Assembly: GCF_009380215.1 (NCBI RefSeq)
Contig: NZ_WHUG01000006.1
Span: 186,001-250,000 of the forward strand
Source of the DNA: Rugamonas aquatica
Lineage (GTDB): Bacteria > Pseudomonadota > Gammaproteobacteria > Burkholderiales > Burkholderiaceae_D
DNA length: 64,000 nt
Direction: 5' to 3'
The notes under the pieces are model-generated. The model made no database searches, had not been told where the DNA came from, and saw only the letters and a list, made by a program, of their open reading frames with translations. Positions 8,745 to 17,128 of this stretch are shown one piece after another; position 1 is the first letter of the stretch; each line of letters starts with the position of its first letter. Position numbers and translations under genes: made by a program.

Positions 8745-9961
8745 CGGGCGATCTCGATCGCCGGTTCCATCCAGCTGGTGCCTGCAAAGGGTTTGCGGTT
8801 CATATTCATGACGAGGAACAGTAGCGCCAGGTCGCGCCATTCGTAGTTGTCGGCCAGATGGGTTTCGCTGCTGGTCAGCGCGGTCGTCACCGAGTAGCTG
8901 CCGGGGCCGAGGTTGAGCGGGAAGCGGAAGCAATACTCGATCTGTTCGCCGGCGCGCAGATCGGTCAGCGGCTGCTCCATGTGGTGGGTGTTGGTGCCGT
9001 AGATGTGCTGGCCCAGGCGGTCCTTGATCAGGTAGCCGAGCACCAGGCGCGGCAGGTCTGCGTGGATCTGTACCTTGATGCGCAGCGTGACCGGCACGCC
9101 GACGTTGACCGTCTCCACCGGATCGCCGTCGGCGTTCTCCAGGCTGATGGCGGTGACGGTGGCCTTGCCGTTGCCGGAGCTGGTCTGGGTGCGGCCGTCG
9201 GCGCCGGTGGTTTGTTCGATGTTGACGCCGTCGCGCTCGGCGATCAGGGCGTTGTAGTAGTCCATCACTTCTTCCGGCTTGCCCTGGAAGGCCAGGTGGC
9301 CGCGGTCGAGCAGCAGCGCGCGGTCGCAGATCGACTGGATCGCGGCGCGGTCGTGGCTGACGATCAGCAGCGTGGTGCCGAGCTTGCGGAACTGGCGGAT
9401 GCGCTCAAAGCTCTTGTGCTGGAACCAGGCGTCGCCGACCGACAGCGCCTCGTCGACGATCAGCACGTCCGGGCGGCGCACGGTGGCCACGCTGAAGGCC
9501 AGCCGCATCTGCATGCCGGACGAGTACACGCGCACCGGCTGGTCGATGTATTCGCCGATGTCGGCGAAGGCTTCGATCTCGGGCATCAGCGTGCTGATTT
9601 CCTCGACGGTCAGGCCCAGCAGCTGGCCCGCCATGTAGGCGTTCTGGCGGCCGCTGAACTCGGGATGGAAGCCCATGCCCAGTTCCAGCAGCGCGGCCAC
9701 GCGGCCGGTGATCTGCACGCTGCCGGTGGTGGGCTGGGCGGTGCCGGTGATGAGCTTGAGCAGCGTGCTCTTGCCGGCGCCGTTGATGCCGATGATGCCG
9801 ACCGCTTCGCCCGCCGTCAGCTCGAAGTTGATGTCCTGGATCACCCACTTGAGGCGGTGGCGCTTGCCCAGCGACGGCAACATCCATTCCGCAAGGCGGC
9901 TCCAGCGGTTGCCGTATTGTTTGTAGGCCTTGCCCAGTTGTTTGACGCTTATGGTGCCCAT
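8741..9961 (-). CDS. wzt: O-polysaccharide ABC exporter ATPase with C-terminal carbohydrate-binding domain
   Basis: A 406-residue ATPase. The nucleotide-binding domain has Walker A GINGAGKSTLLKLITG, signature YSSGMQMRLAFSVAT and Walker B DVLIVDEALSVGD. The extra roughly 150 residues after the NBD (from about 255) form the Wzt_C-type beta-sandwich region (VTLRIKVQIHADLPRLVLGY and GPGSYSVTTAL). In O9a-type systems this domain recognises the capped non-reducing end before export. Its presence next to a methyltransferase supports export of end-modified O-chains. It lies 21 bases after wzm and overlaps the methyltransferase start by 4 bases. Confidence 0.95.
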   Translation of the reverse strand: MGTISVKQLGKAYKQYGNRWSRLAEWMLPSLGKRHRLKWVIQDINFELTAGEAVGIIGINGAGKSTLLKLITGTAQPTTGSVQITGRVAALLELGMGFHPEFSGRQNAYMAGQLLGLTVEEISTLMPEIEAFADIGEYIDQPVRVYSSGMQMRLAFSVATVRRPDVLIVDEALSVGDAWFQHKSFERIRQFRKLGTTLLIVSHDRAAIQSICDRALLLDRGHLAFQGKPEEVMDYYNALIAERDGVNIEQTTGADGRTQTSSGNGKATVTAISLENADGDPVETVNVGVPVTLRIKVQIHADLPRLVLGYLIKDRLGQHIYGTNTHHMEQPLTDLRAGEQIEYCFRFPLNLGPGSYSVTTALTSSETHLADNYEWRDLALLFLVMNMNRKPFAGTSWMEPAIEIAR

Positions 9962-9982
9962 GGTGTGCTTTCGGTGTGGCGC

Positions 9983-10783
9983 TTACAGTTCATCGACCAT
10001 CTCGCCGGCGCGCTTGCGGAACAGTTGCAGTCCCAGCGCGCAGCAGAGCAGGCCGGCAATGGCGACCGGCAGCAGGCTGCCCCACTGCGGCATCTGGCCG
10101 TTGACCAGGATGTGCTGGTAGGCGCCGATCACGGCCGCCATCGGATTCCACACCAGCAGCTCGCGCACCGGCGCCGGCAGCGTGCTGGCCGGGTAGACTA
10201 TGGGCGTGAACCAGAACCAGAATTGCAGCACGATGGTGAAGAACTGGCCGACGTCGCGGAAGAAGACGTTGAGCACGCCCAGCACCATGCCGAGGCCGAT
10301 CGCGAAGACGATCTGCAGCAGCAGCACCGGGAACACCGCGAAGTAGACCCAGCCGGGGAAGCTGCCGGAGATCAGCAGGAAGGCGGTGAACAGGCCGAAG
10401 ATGATGGCGAAGTTGACCAGCGCATTGAGCACCACGATGATGGGCAGGCAGATGCGCGGGAACTGGAGTTTCTTGATCAGGTTGGCATGGTCGATGAAGA
10501 CCGACTGGCTGCGCCCGGTGATCTCGGCGAACAGGCCCCAGGTCAGCGCGCCGGCGCACAGGTAGATGCTGTAGGCGAAGGTGGCGGTACTGCCCTGCAG
10601 GCGGCTGCCCATCACCTGCGAGAAGATCACGGTGTAGACCAGGATCATGGCCAGCGGGTTGAGGATGGTCCAGGTGGCGCCCAGCAGGGAGTTGCGGTAG
10701 CGCGACTGGAACTCGCGCTGCACGCTGCCCAGCACGAAGCCGCGATAGCGCCACAGGCCGCTGAACATTGCGCGGGAAATCAT
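9983..10783 (-). CDS. wzm: O-polysaccharide ABC exporter permease
   Basis: This 266-residue ABC-2 type permease has about six hydrophobic segments. It carries the characteristic N-terminal amphipathic region QREFQSRYRNSLLGATW and the family block NVFFRDVGQFFTIVLQFWFW followed by TPIVYP. It forms the channel that moves lipid-linked polysaccharide across the inner membrane with Wzt. It is the first gene of a four-gene minus-strand operon and is transcribed away from the radical SAM gene. The promoter must lie in the 10784-10949 stretch; no clear hexamers were seen on that strand. Confidence 0.95.
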   Translation of the reverse strand: MISRAMFSGLWRYRGFVLGSVQREFQSRYRNSLLGATWTILNPLAMILVYTVIFSQVMGSRLQGSTATFAYSIYLCAGALTWGLFAEITGRSQSVFIDHANLIKKLQFPRICLPIIVVLNALVNFAIIFGLFTAFLLISGSFPGWVYFAVFPVLLLQIVFAIGLGMVLGVLNVFFRDVGQFFTIVLQFWFWFTPIVYPASTLPAPVRELLVWNPMAAVIGAYQHILVNGQMPQWGSLLPVAIAGLLCCALGLQLFRKRAGEMVDEL

Positions 10784-10949
10784 CGTGCCACTCCGCTCTG
10801 GCTGGTGGTCCGGCGCGGGGTGCGGCGGTGGAGCGGGCAGGTGATTTTCGTCATGGGGCGGTGGCGCACAGGCCGGGTGGCAAAGCGGCGGATTATAACA
10901 TGGGCAACTGTACGCCCGAGCGCGCCAAACGGGGCGGCGACCCAGCAGG

Positions 10950-10979
10950 GACGGGGATAACTGCTATATAATCCCCGTC
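10950..10979 (+). promoter_or_regulatory. Promoter -10 box inside a 9-bp inverted repeat, upstream of the radical SAM gene
   Basis: A perfect TATAAT at 10967-10972 lies within a dyad whose arms are GACGGGGAT (10950-10958) and ATCCCCGTC (10971-10979), separated by 12 bases. The right arm overlaps the end of the -10 hexamer, so a protein bound to the dyad would block RNA polymerase. No good -35 hexamer is visible, which suggests activation or an extended element. There is no T-run after the right arm, so it is not a normal terminator. The repressor reading is inference. Confidence 0.55.
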
Positions 10980-11041
10980 ATTCAGATCGCGGATAGAATT
11001 TGTATCCAGATGTTTCCAGTCACCCGTCCCAGCCGCCTCCC

Positions 11042-12799
11042 ATGATCAAAATCCATCTCCAGAACGACAGCGCCGCCGCCGCTCCACCGCTGCCCGTGAC
11101 GGAGGCGCGGCCGGCGCCGGTCAACGACTGGGCGGTGCAGCCGGAAGTGTTTTTCCTGGAACTGACCAACCACTGCAATATGCACTGCACCTTCTGCCCG
11201 TCGGACTACCTGAAGAAGGAGCGCGGCAACGCGGACGACGAGCTGGCGGTGCGCTTCATCGAAGAGGTGCGCGACCTGGGCTTGAACAAGCCCATCCAGT
11301 TCAACGTGCTGGGCGAGCCGCTGCTGAACAAGAAGATCTACAAATACATCGACCTGTGCGAGCAGTACGGCATCGAGGTCTACCTGATCAGCAATTTCGC
11401 CATCCTGGACGCCGAGCGCGCGAAGAAGATCTTCCAGCACGACAACGTTGCGCTGGTGCTCAGCCTGCAGACGCCGACCGAGGATTCGTACAAGCGCATG
11501 CGCGGCTACGACAAGCTGAACTTCGAGCAGTATTTCGACCGCATCTTCCCGGCGCTGCGCGAAAAGTTCGCTGCCGGCAGCGAGTCGCGGGTGGAGGTGC
11601 ACGTGACGTCGACCTCGAATATGCGCGCCGATTCGACCATCCAGTCCGACTTCGACCTGAATATGTGGGATCCGTTCGATGTCGAGGACAAGGATGCCTT
11701 CGTGCTGAATCTGCTAAACCGTTTTGACGGTTTCTCGGAGCAGCTGCGCGCGGAATTCCCCGAACAGTTCGAGACCGAGCGCGTGCGCTCGCTGCAGCAG
11801 TATGCCGAGCAGCTGGGCCGCAACCACCTGGCCGCCAGCCGCGACACCATCCCCGACGGCGCGATCGACATGACCGAGGACCAGTTCTGGGGCTATATGT
11901 TCGCGCCGAACTGCTTCATCCGTTTCAAGACCTTCGGGCTGTGGACCAAGGAAGAGACCTTCATGAAGACCTTCCTGCCGAAGGAATCGGTGGTCTACGT
12001 GGAGGAGCGCGAGGAAGCGCTGGATTGCTCGATGGCGCACAATGTGTCGATGCTGGCGGACGGCCAGATGTCGCTGTGCTGCCTGGACTACGAGGGTGAG
12101 ATGGGCTTGCCGAATATGCGCGACACCTCGATCGTCGAGCTGCTGCGCGCGCCGGAGCGCGAGGCCATCGCCAAGGATTCGATGAAGTCCGAGGTGTGCC
12201 GCCGCTGCCAGGGCAATATCTTCGTGTTCGACAGCGAGGCCAGGGACGAGCGCGCCACGAAGTTCGACAAGTTCGGACGCGGCTGGCATCCGTTCGAGCC
12301 GGACATGAACGGCATCGGCGGGCGCTGGTCGAACGGCAATGGCTGGCTGTATTTCCTGGCGCGCCAGGACAGCAATATCCTCAATCTGCGCATCATGAGC
12401 ATTTACGACAGCGCGACGCCGCTGACGGTGCAGGTGCGCGTCCAGGAGGGCAAGGAGTTCGGCGAGGTGGTGCAGCAGCAGGTGTTCTTCGGCGTGCAGA
12501 ACCAGATGATCGACGCCGAGTTGCCGGTGAGCCTGAAGCAGGGGCAGTTGTACCGTGTCGACCTGCTGTCGCCGACCTTTGTGCCGGCCGAGGCGCATGG
12601 CGGCGACGACCGGCGTTCGCTGGGCATCATGCTGTTCGAGGCGGGGGTGCGGCAGGGCGAGTTGAAGATGGAGGCGCCGGTTGCCGAGCCTGAGCCGGCG
12701 CCGCCGGCCGAGGTGCAGCCTGAACCGGTGGTCGCGGCGGAAGTCGCCAGTGGCGGCCGCTTCAAGCGCTGGCTGTCTGCGCTGACCGGCAAGGCTTGA
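11042..12799 (+). CDS. Radical SAM/SPASM-like enzyme with C-terminal beta-sandwich domain
   Basis: A 585-residue protein. Near residue 35 it has the radical SAM cluster motif CNMHCTFC (CX3CX2C) after FFLELTNH, followed by FNVLGEPLLNK. A second Cys-rich region, SLCCLDYEG and VCRRCQGN (about 340-395), resembles a SPASM auxiliary-cluster domain. The part after about 420 (GWHPFE, GRWSNGNGWLYF) looks like a beta-sandwich of the kind seen in polysaccharide-associated proteins, and the C-terminus is a Pro/Glu/Ala linker with a basic tail. The substrate is unknown; its divergent position next to wzm suggests glycan or glycolipid modification. A TTG at 11000 in the same frame is an alternative start adding 14 residues; neither start has a strong ribosome-binding site. 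Confidence 0.8.
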   Translation: MIKIHLQNDSAAAAPPLPVTEARPAPVNDWAVQPEVFFLELTNHCNMHCTFCPSDYLKKERGNADDELAVRFIEEVRDLGLNKPIQFNVLGEPLLNKKIYKYIDLCEQYGIEVYLISNFAILDAERAKKIFQHDNVALVLSLQTPTEDSYKRMRGYDKLNFEQYFDRIFPALREKFAAGSESRVEVHVTSTSNMRADSTIQSDFDLNMWDPFDVEDKDAFVLNLLNRFDGFSEQLRAEFPEQFETERVRSLQQYAEQLGRNHLAASRDTIPDGAIDMTEDQFWGYMFAPNCFIRFKTFGLWTKEETFMKTFLPKESVVYVEEREEALDCSMAHNVSMLADGQMSLCCLDYEGEMGLPNMRDTSIVELLRAPEREAIAKDSMKSEVCRRCQGNIFVFDSEARDERATKFDKFGRGWHPFEPDMNGIGGRWSNGNGWLYFLARQDSNILNLRIMSIYDSATPLTVQVRVQEGKEFGEVVQQQVFFGVQNQMIDAELPVSLKQGQLYRVDLLSPTFVPAEAHGGDDRRSLGIMLFEAGVRQGELKMEAPVAEPEPAPPAEVQPEPVVAAEVASGGRFKRWLSALTGKA

Positions 12800-12802
12800 C
12801 AC

Positions 12803-12902
12803 GTCATTCCCGCGAAAGCGGGAATCCATACATTGCCTGAATTCCCTCAATATTTCGCCGGGCAGGACACTCAGCATGGGTTCCCGCCTACGCGGGAACG
12901 AC
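12803..12902. repeat. Paired dRS3-like palindromic repeat, copy B
   Basis: The first unit, at 12806-12825, is identical to copy A (ATTCCCGCGAAAGCGGGAAT, with a GAAA loop). The second, inverted unit is GTTCCCGCCTACGCGGGAAC at 12880-12899. The element lies 3 bases after the radical SAM stop and 1 base before the Crp-gene stop, so it fills the whole convergent junction. Confidence 0.85.
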
Positions 12903-12903
12903 G

Positions 12904-13656
12904 TTAGCTCTGGGCCAGTTTCTGCAGCGCTTCCGGATCGACGATGATGAGCCGGTGCGTGCCCTTCTTGATGATGCCTTGCTGGGTCAGCGCCAGCAGC
13001 GTGCGGGTCACGGTCTCGCGGCTGGTGTTGATCATGTTGGCGATATCCTGGTGGGTCGGCAGGTTCTCGACCACTTCTTCTTCGCCGTCCTTCTTTTCCT
13101 TGACCAGTTCCAGGAAGCCGTAGATGCGCTTGGCGGTGTTGTGGATGCTGAGCAAAGCACGGAATTCCGAATCGCGCTGCACCTTGGCGGCCAGGAAGCG
13201 CAGCATCTGGTTGGCCACCGACGGCGAGTGCGAGAACAGATGCAGCGCGGTGGCGCGCGGCAGCAGCGCCACCAGCACCGGCGTGGTCGCCACCACCGAA
13301 GCCGAACGCATGGTGCCGTTGATGACGGCGATCTCGCCAAAGAAGTCGCCCGGCACCAGCATGCGCAGGCCTATCGCGCGGCCATCCTCCGTAATATCGA
13401 CCACTTGCAGCTGGCCTTGCAGCAGGAACAGCAGGCTGTCGCCGGTCGCGCCTTTTTGCAGCACCACATCGCGCTTGGCGTATTGGCGGATGCGGATGTC
13501 GGCGCGGACCTTGAGCATCTCCTCGTCTGTCAGCTCGGCCAACAGCGGAATCTTGCGCAGGTGAATTTGAAAGTTGGCTGGCTGACCGGACTCCAGCGCC
13601 GCCGCTACCGGGTCCAATGGCGGAGCTGCCGGCAGGTCTGCTTCGGGCGTAGTCAT
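12904..13656 (-). CDS. Crp/Fnr-family regulator with cAMP-type binding cassette and Crp-like recognition helix
   Basis: A 250-residue regulator. Residues 30-150 are a cyclic-nucleotide-binding domain with the phosphate-binding cassette FFGEIA (Gly107-Glu108) and Arg117-Ser118-Ala119, the layout that holds cAMP in E. coli CRP. No Cys cluster of the Fnr type is present. The C-terminal winged helix-turn-helix has THQDIANMINTSRETVTR. Arg213, Glu214 and Arg218 match the three CRP residues that contact TGTGA. Three perfect TGTGA-N6-TCACA sites occur within 10 kb. It is the last gene after the cyclase and the TPR barrel gene on the same strand. The ATG at 13656 was chosen because residues upstream of it lack family similarity and run into the preceding gene's end. 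Confidence 0.9.
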   Translation of the reverse strand: MTTPEADLPAAPPLDPVAAALESGQPANFQIHLRKIPLLAELTDEEMLKVRADIRIRQYAKRDVVLQKGATGDSLLFLLQGQLQVVDITEDGRAIGLRMLVPGDFFGEIAVINGTMRSASVVATTPVLVALLPRATALHLFSHSPSVANQMLRFLAAKVQRDSEFRALLSIHNTAKRIYGFLELVKEKKDGEEEVVENLPTHQDIANMINTSRETVTRTLLALTQQGIIKKGTHRLIIVDPEALQKLAQS

Positions 13657-13738
13657 GGCGACGGCGCCGCGTTGGCGGAGGAGATGAGGCGGACTGGAAT
13701 CATGGAATACGCGGCGAACCTGCGGCAAATAGCTGTTA

Positions 13739-15061
13739 TTAAAAGTTGTCCCAGCGCCAATTGAGCTGGATAGCATGGCTATTATATTGAAACAGCGGGA
13801 TGTTTTCCTGATTTCTTACCGCGCGCCATTCCAGCTGCAGGCTCTGATGGCTACCCAGCGGCATCTGTATGGCCGCGCGCAACTGCCGCATGTCCTGGTG
13901 GCGGATGATGTCGATGATGTTCTGCGAATACACCTCGCTGCTTTGCCAGACCTGGCGCGTCCAGCCCAGCTCCCCCTTCAGATTGAAGGGCAGCGGCTGG
14001 GTCAGTTGCAGCGAGCTGTACCAGCCGTGGCGGTCGCCGCCGAGGCGGCCGTTCTGGCCCTGGTCCGACAATCCGCTCAGCGAGAACGATACCTGCTGCG
14101 CGCCGCGCCAGTACAGATTGGTGCCCAGCTCCAGCGTGTTGGAATCGTACTTGGTGCGGGTCGGGTAGCGCACATGGCTGACGCTGGCCAGCAGCGACCA
14201 TTGCAGGTTTTCCGGCAAGTCCAGCGGCGGCGTGGCGCGTACCTGCAGCTGTTCCTGGCGCTGGTAAAGCTGGCGTTCCAGTTGCAGCGCGCTGAGCGCG
14301 ACCGTGCCGTAGCCGCGCCAGCCGCCCCATTGCCAGGGCCGCTCGTAGCCCAGCAGCAGCGAGCCGGTGTCCTGCGTGTGCACATTGTCGTTCTGGCGCA
14401 TGCGCAGCTGGGCGATCAGCAGCGAGCCGGTCTCGTCGAGCTGTTGCAGGTAGTCTACCCCTACCGTCGTCAGGCGGTCGGGCTTGGGCCAGTACTCGGG
14501 GTCGAGCTCCCATTGCGTCTGCGTGCTGCCGCTGCCGATGAAGAACTGGTTGCTGCTGGCGCCCTGGTTGATGTTGTTGTCGTAGCCGCGGCCCAGCGAC
14601 ACCGCCCACAGCGGCCGCCACGATGGCTTGGTGTTGCAGCCGCGCGCGCGGTGCTGGTCGATCAGTTCCTGAATGGCCGGCGGCGGCTTGAAGCGCGTTT
14701 CGATCTCGCGGAACAGGCGTTCGGCCTCGGCGCCGTGGCCCAGCGTGCATTGGCTGAACGCCAGGTCCAGCCAGGCGCCGGCGTGGCGCGGCTCGCCTTC
14801 CAGGAAGCGCAGCAGCAGGGCGTTGGCGCGCTCCGGCTGGTCGGCCGCCAGCGCGCGCATCGCTTCCAGGTACAGCTCTTCCTGCTGGATGGGCGCGTAC
14901 GGCTCGGCATTGGCGTCCGCGTGACCGCCGGCATCGGCCGAGGCGACCACGATGTCGCGCTGCGGCGCGGCCGCCTGCGCCTGGGCGGCCGCCGACGCGC
15001 CGCTCCATAGCAGCGGCAGCAGCAGCGATGCCAGCAGCAGCGGCGGGCTTACGGCGCGCAT
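13739..15061 (-). CDS. TPR-containing outer-membrane beta-barrel protein (Slam-like architecture)
   Basis: This 440-residue protein has a signal peptide (MRAVSPPLLLASLLLPLLWSG) and a TPR-like alpha region (about 55-140, ALLLRFLEGEPRHAGAWLDLA). A C-terminal portion of alternating residues (SLGRGYDNNINQ, SLLLGYERPWQWGG, GELGWTR) ends in an aromatic residue (LNWRWDNF), as outer-membrane barrels do. N-terminal TPR plus C-terminal barrel is the architecture of surface lipoprotein assembly modifiers (Slam) and related exporters; assignment to that family would need a profile search. Its 5' end overlaps the cyclase 3' end by 13 bases, so the two are co-transcribed. Confidence 0.75.
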   Translation of the reverse strand: MRAVSPPLLLASLLLPLLWSGASAAAQAQAAAPQRDIVVASADAGGHADANAEPYAPIQQEELYLEAMRALAADQPERANALLLRFLEGEPRHAGAWLDLAFSQCTLGHGAEAERLFREIETRFKPPPAIQELIDQHRARGCNTKPSWRPLWAVSLGRGYDNNINQGASSNQFFIGSGSTQTQWELDPEYWPKPDRLTTVGVDYLQQLDETGSLLIAQLRMRQNDNVHTQDTGSLLLGYERPWQWGGWRGYGTVALSALQLERQLYQRQEQLQVRATPPLDLPENLQWSLLASVSHVRYPTRTKYDSNTLELGTNLYWRGAQQVSFSLSGLSDQGQNGRLGGDRHGWYSSLQLTQPLPFNLKGELGWTRQVWQSSEVYSQNIIDIIRHQDMRQLRAAIQMPLGSHQSLQLEWRAVRNQENIPLFQYNSHAIQLNWRWDNF

Positions 15062-16914
15062 GGCGCGTCCTCAAGGGTGTACAGATTAATCGGGTGCTCC
15101 TTGCCGCGCAATACGCGCTGGCCCAGTTGGCGGAAACGGTGGCGGCTCGCGCGGCTCACCGTGCCTTCGCCGATGATGATGTCGTACGGGTAATCGCGCG
15201 CCGCCTGCTCCAGCCTTGAGGCCGTGTTGACGCTGTCACCCACGGCAGTATAGATGCTGCGCATGGCGGTGCCAAAGTCGCCCGCCATCGCCAGCCCGCT
15301 TTCGATGCCGATGCGTACCCGCAGCGGCGGCAGGCCGGCGGCGGCGCGGCGCGTGTTCAAGTGCCGGACCGCCTGCAGCATGGCGCGGGCGGCGTCCAGC
15401 GCCAGGTTGGCGTGGTCGGGATTGGGCAGCGGCGCGCCCCAGAACGCGACCATGCCGTCGCCGGTGTATTTGTCGAGGGTGCCGCGCATCGCCAGCACCG
15501 GGCGGGTCAGGCAGTCGAGGAATTCGGTGGTCAGGCGCGCGGCTTCTTCGACCGGCAGCGATTCGACGTGGGTGGTGTAGCCTTCCATGTCGGCGATCAG
15601 CGTGGTCACGTCCAGCTGGCGCGGGGCCAGCGGGTCTTGCAGGTTGCTGCGCAACAGTTCGTCGACCACGTCGCCCGCGACGTACTGGCGCAGCGTGTCG
15701 AGCAGGCGGCGCGAGCGGGTCTGCGCCTGCTGCCAGTGGAACGGCACGGCCACCATCAGCAGGAACAGATTGGACAGCAGCGGGCCGGACGGGCCGAAGC
15801 TGGCGTCGTGCGGGGCGATGGCGTAGGCCAGCAGCAGCCACAGCGCCGAGCTGGCGACCAGCAGCGTGACGTTGACGGCGGCCGTGCGGCGCGGCAGCGT
15901 GTAGGTGGCCAGCGCCGTCACGCCCAGGCAGAACAGCAGCGCGATCAGGCTGCCGGGCCAGGGCGCGGGGGCCAGGCCGGCCTGGCGGTCCAGCAGGCCG
16001 GTCAGCATGGAGGCGTGCACCATCAGCCCGGCGCTGAGCGCGCCCAGCGGCGTGGCGACGCGGTCGCCGATGCTCAGCGCGGAAGAGCCGATCAGCACCA
16101 GCCGGCCCTGGATGAACTCGGGCGGCACGCGCTGGTCCAACAGGTCGGCGGCCTTGGCGACCTCGTAGGCGGGCCAGTCGCGGGTGTAGGGGATGCGTAC
16201 CCAGCCGTTGGCGGTGTCCGGCAGCGGGCGGCCGCCGGCGCAGCAGTCGAACAGCGCGCGCGACAGCGTCGGATAGCTGCGGCCGTTGAAGACGGTTTGC
16301 ATCGGCACCTGGCGCAGCACGCCGTCGGGATCGGGGGCGACGCCGATGTTGCCGAAGTGGCTGGCCTGCGCCAGGCCGGCGTGGTTGGCGATGTAGCCGT
16401 AGGCCGGCACGCCGCCGGGCACGGCGCCGGGCGCGCCGCCGGCCAGCATGCCGCTGTGCAGCGGATCTTCGCGCTGGCCGAAATCGAACAGCTGGGCCAC
16501 CACCAGCGGCGCGTGCTGGGACAGCATCGTCATGCGGGCGTCGCCGGCGGCGTCGGCCGGTTTTTCCTGCAGGATGTCGAGCGCGACGCCGCGGGCGCCG
16601 TCGGCCAGCAGGGCTTCCACCATTTCCGCCATGCGGGTGCGCGGCCAGGGCCAGGGGTAGCGTTCGAGGCTGGTTTCATCGATGTCCACCAGCAGCATGC
16701 GCTGTTCCGGCTGGGGGCTGGCGCGCAGCAGGGTGGAGCGGTCGCGCAGCCAGTTGTCCAGCCGCTGCGCCGCGCCGTCGTGGTCCCACTGGACCCAGGC
16801 GGTGATCAGCAGCGCGGCAACGGCGATGCAGCTGCGCGCGACAGAGGTGGAGGGGAACGGAATGCGCAAAATAGCCGGTGATCCAGGTGGGGCGGCCGCT
16901 GGTGGGCCGCGCAA
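15049..16914 (-). CDS. CHASE2-domain class III adenylate cyclase, membrane-bound
   Basis: A 621-residue protein. TM1 lies at about 28-45, then a periplasmic CHASE2 sensor domain (about 50-305, LLVDIDETSLERYPWPWPR and GRLVLIGSSALSIGDRVATP). Three more TM helices (about 320-395) and a cytoplasmic class III cyclase domain (about 430-615) follow. Catalytic features are visible: metal Asp442 in IADMEG and Asp486 in DKYTGDGMVAFWG, purine-selecting Lys482 and Asp560, and transition-state Asn563 and Arg567 in GDSVNTASRLEQ. The Lys/Asp pair points to ATP, hence cAMP. The start is a TTG at 16914; a second TTG at 16869 just before TM1 is possible. It heads the operon that ends with the Crp-family gene and is divergent from the FecR gene, so envelope sensing could feed directly into the local regulator. 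Confidence 0.9.
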   Translation of the reverse strand: MRGPPAAAPPGSPAILRIPFPSTSVARSCIAVAALLITAWVQWDHDGAAQRLDNWLRDRSTLLRASPQPEQRMLLVDIDETSLERYPWPWPRTRMAEMVEALLADGARGVALDILQEKPADAAGDARMTMLSQHAPLVVAQLFDFGQREDPLHSGMLAGGAPGAVPGGVPAYGYIANHAGLAQASHFGNIGVAPDPDGVLRQVPMQTVFNGRSYPTLSRALFDCCAGGRPLPDTANGWVRIPYTRDWPAYEVAKAADLLDQRVPPEFIQGRLVLIGSSALSIGDRVATPLGALSAGLMVHASMLTGLLDRQAGLAPAPWPGSLIALLFCLGVTALATYTLPRRTAAVNVTLLVASSALWLLLAYAIAPHDASFGPSGPLLSNLFLLMVAVPFHWQQAQTRSRRLLDTLRQYVAGDVVDELLRSNLQDPLAPRQLDVTTLIADMEGYTTHVESLPVEEAARLTTEFLDCLTRPVLAMRGTLDKYTGDGMVAFWGAPLPNPDHANLALDAARAMLQAVRHLNTRRAAAGLPPLRVRIGIESGLAMAGDFGTAMRSIYTAVGDSVNTASRLEQAARDYPYDIIIGEGTVSRASRHRFRQLGQRVLRGKEHPINLYTLEDAPCAP

Positions 16915-16998
16915 AATAAAGTAGTTGCTGCGGTAAAATAATCGCCCAGTATAACGGCTTGTGCTGGGAAGGAATAGTGCGAATTATTTTTTTTATAT

Positions 16999-17014
16999 TG
17001 TTTCCAAAATCACA
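16999..17014 (-). promoter_or_regulatory. Weak Crp-like site upstream of the cyclase operon
   Basis: On the minus strand TGTGA-TTTTGG-AAACA matches 8 of the 10 consensus half-site bases. It lies about 65 bases before the start point expected from a TATACT -10 candidate at 16953-16948, close to a class I activator position. This would make the cyclase operon autoregulated, but one half-site is poor. Confidence 0.35.
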
Positions 17015-17056
17015 GCGACTGGTGTGGCGGCGGCCTCCACTCAATTGTATCCAAAT

Positions 17057-17086
17057 GAAAGAATGTGACCCGAGTCACATACTTTC
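17057..17086 (+). promoter_or_regulatory. Perfect Crp site in the FecR gene promoter
   Basis: TGTGACCCGAGTCACA at 17064-17079 matches TGTGA-N6-TCACA in all ten positions. The symmetry extends outward through ATGTGAC/GTCACAT to GAAAG/CTTTC at the ends, with a single unpaired position per side. A weak -10 candidate GAGAAT lies at 17100-17105, with its centre 31 bases downstream of the site centre. This fits class II activation, where the activator replaces the -35. Confidence 0.8.
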
Positions 17087-17128
17087 AAGGAGGATAGCGG
17101 AGAATGTAGGCTGAGGGAGAAACTTATT

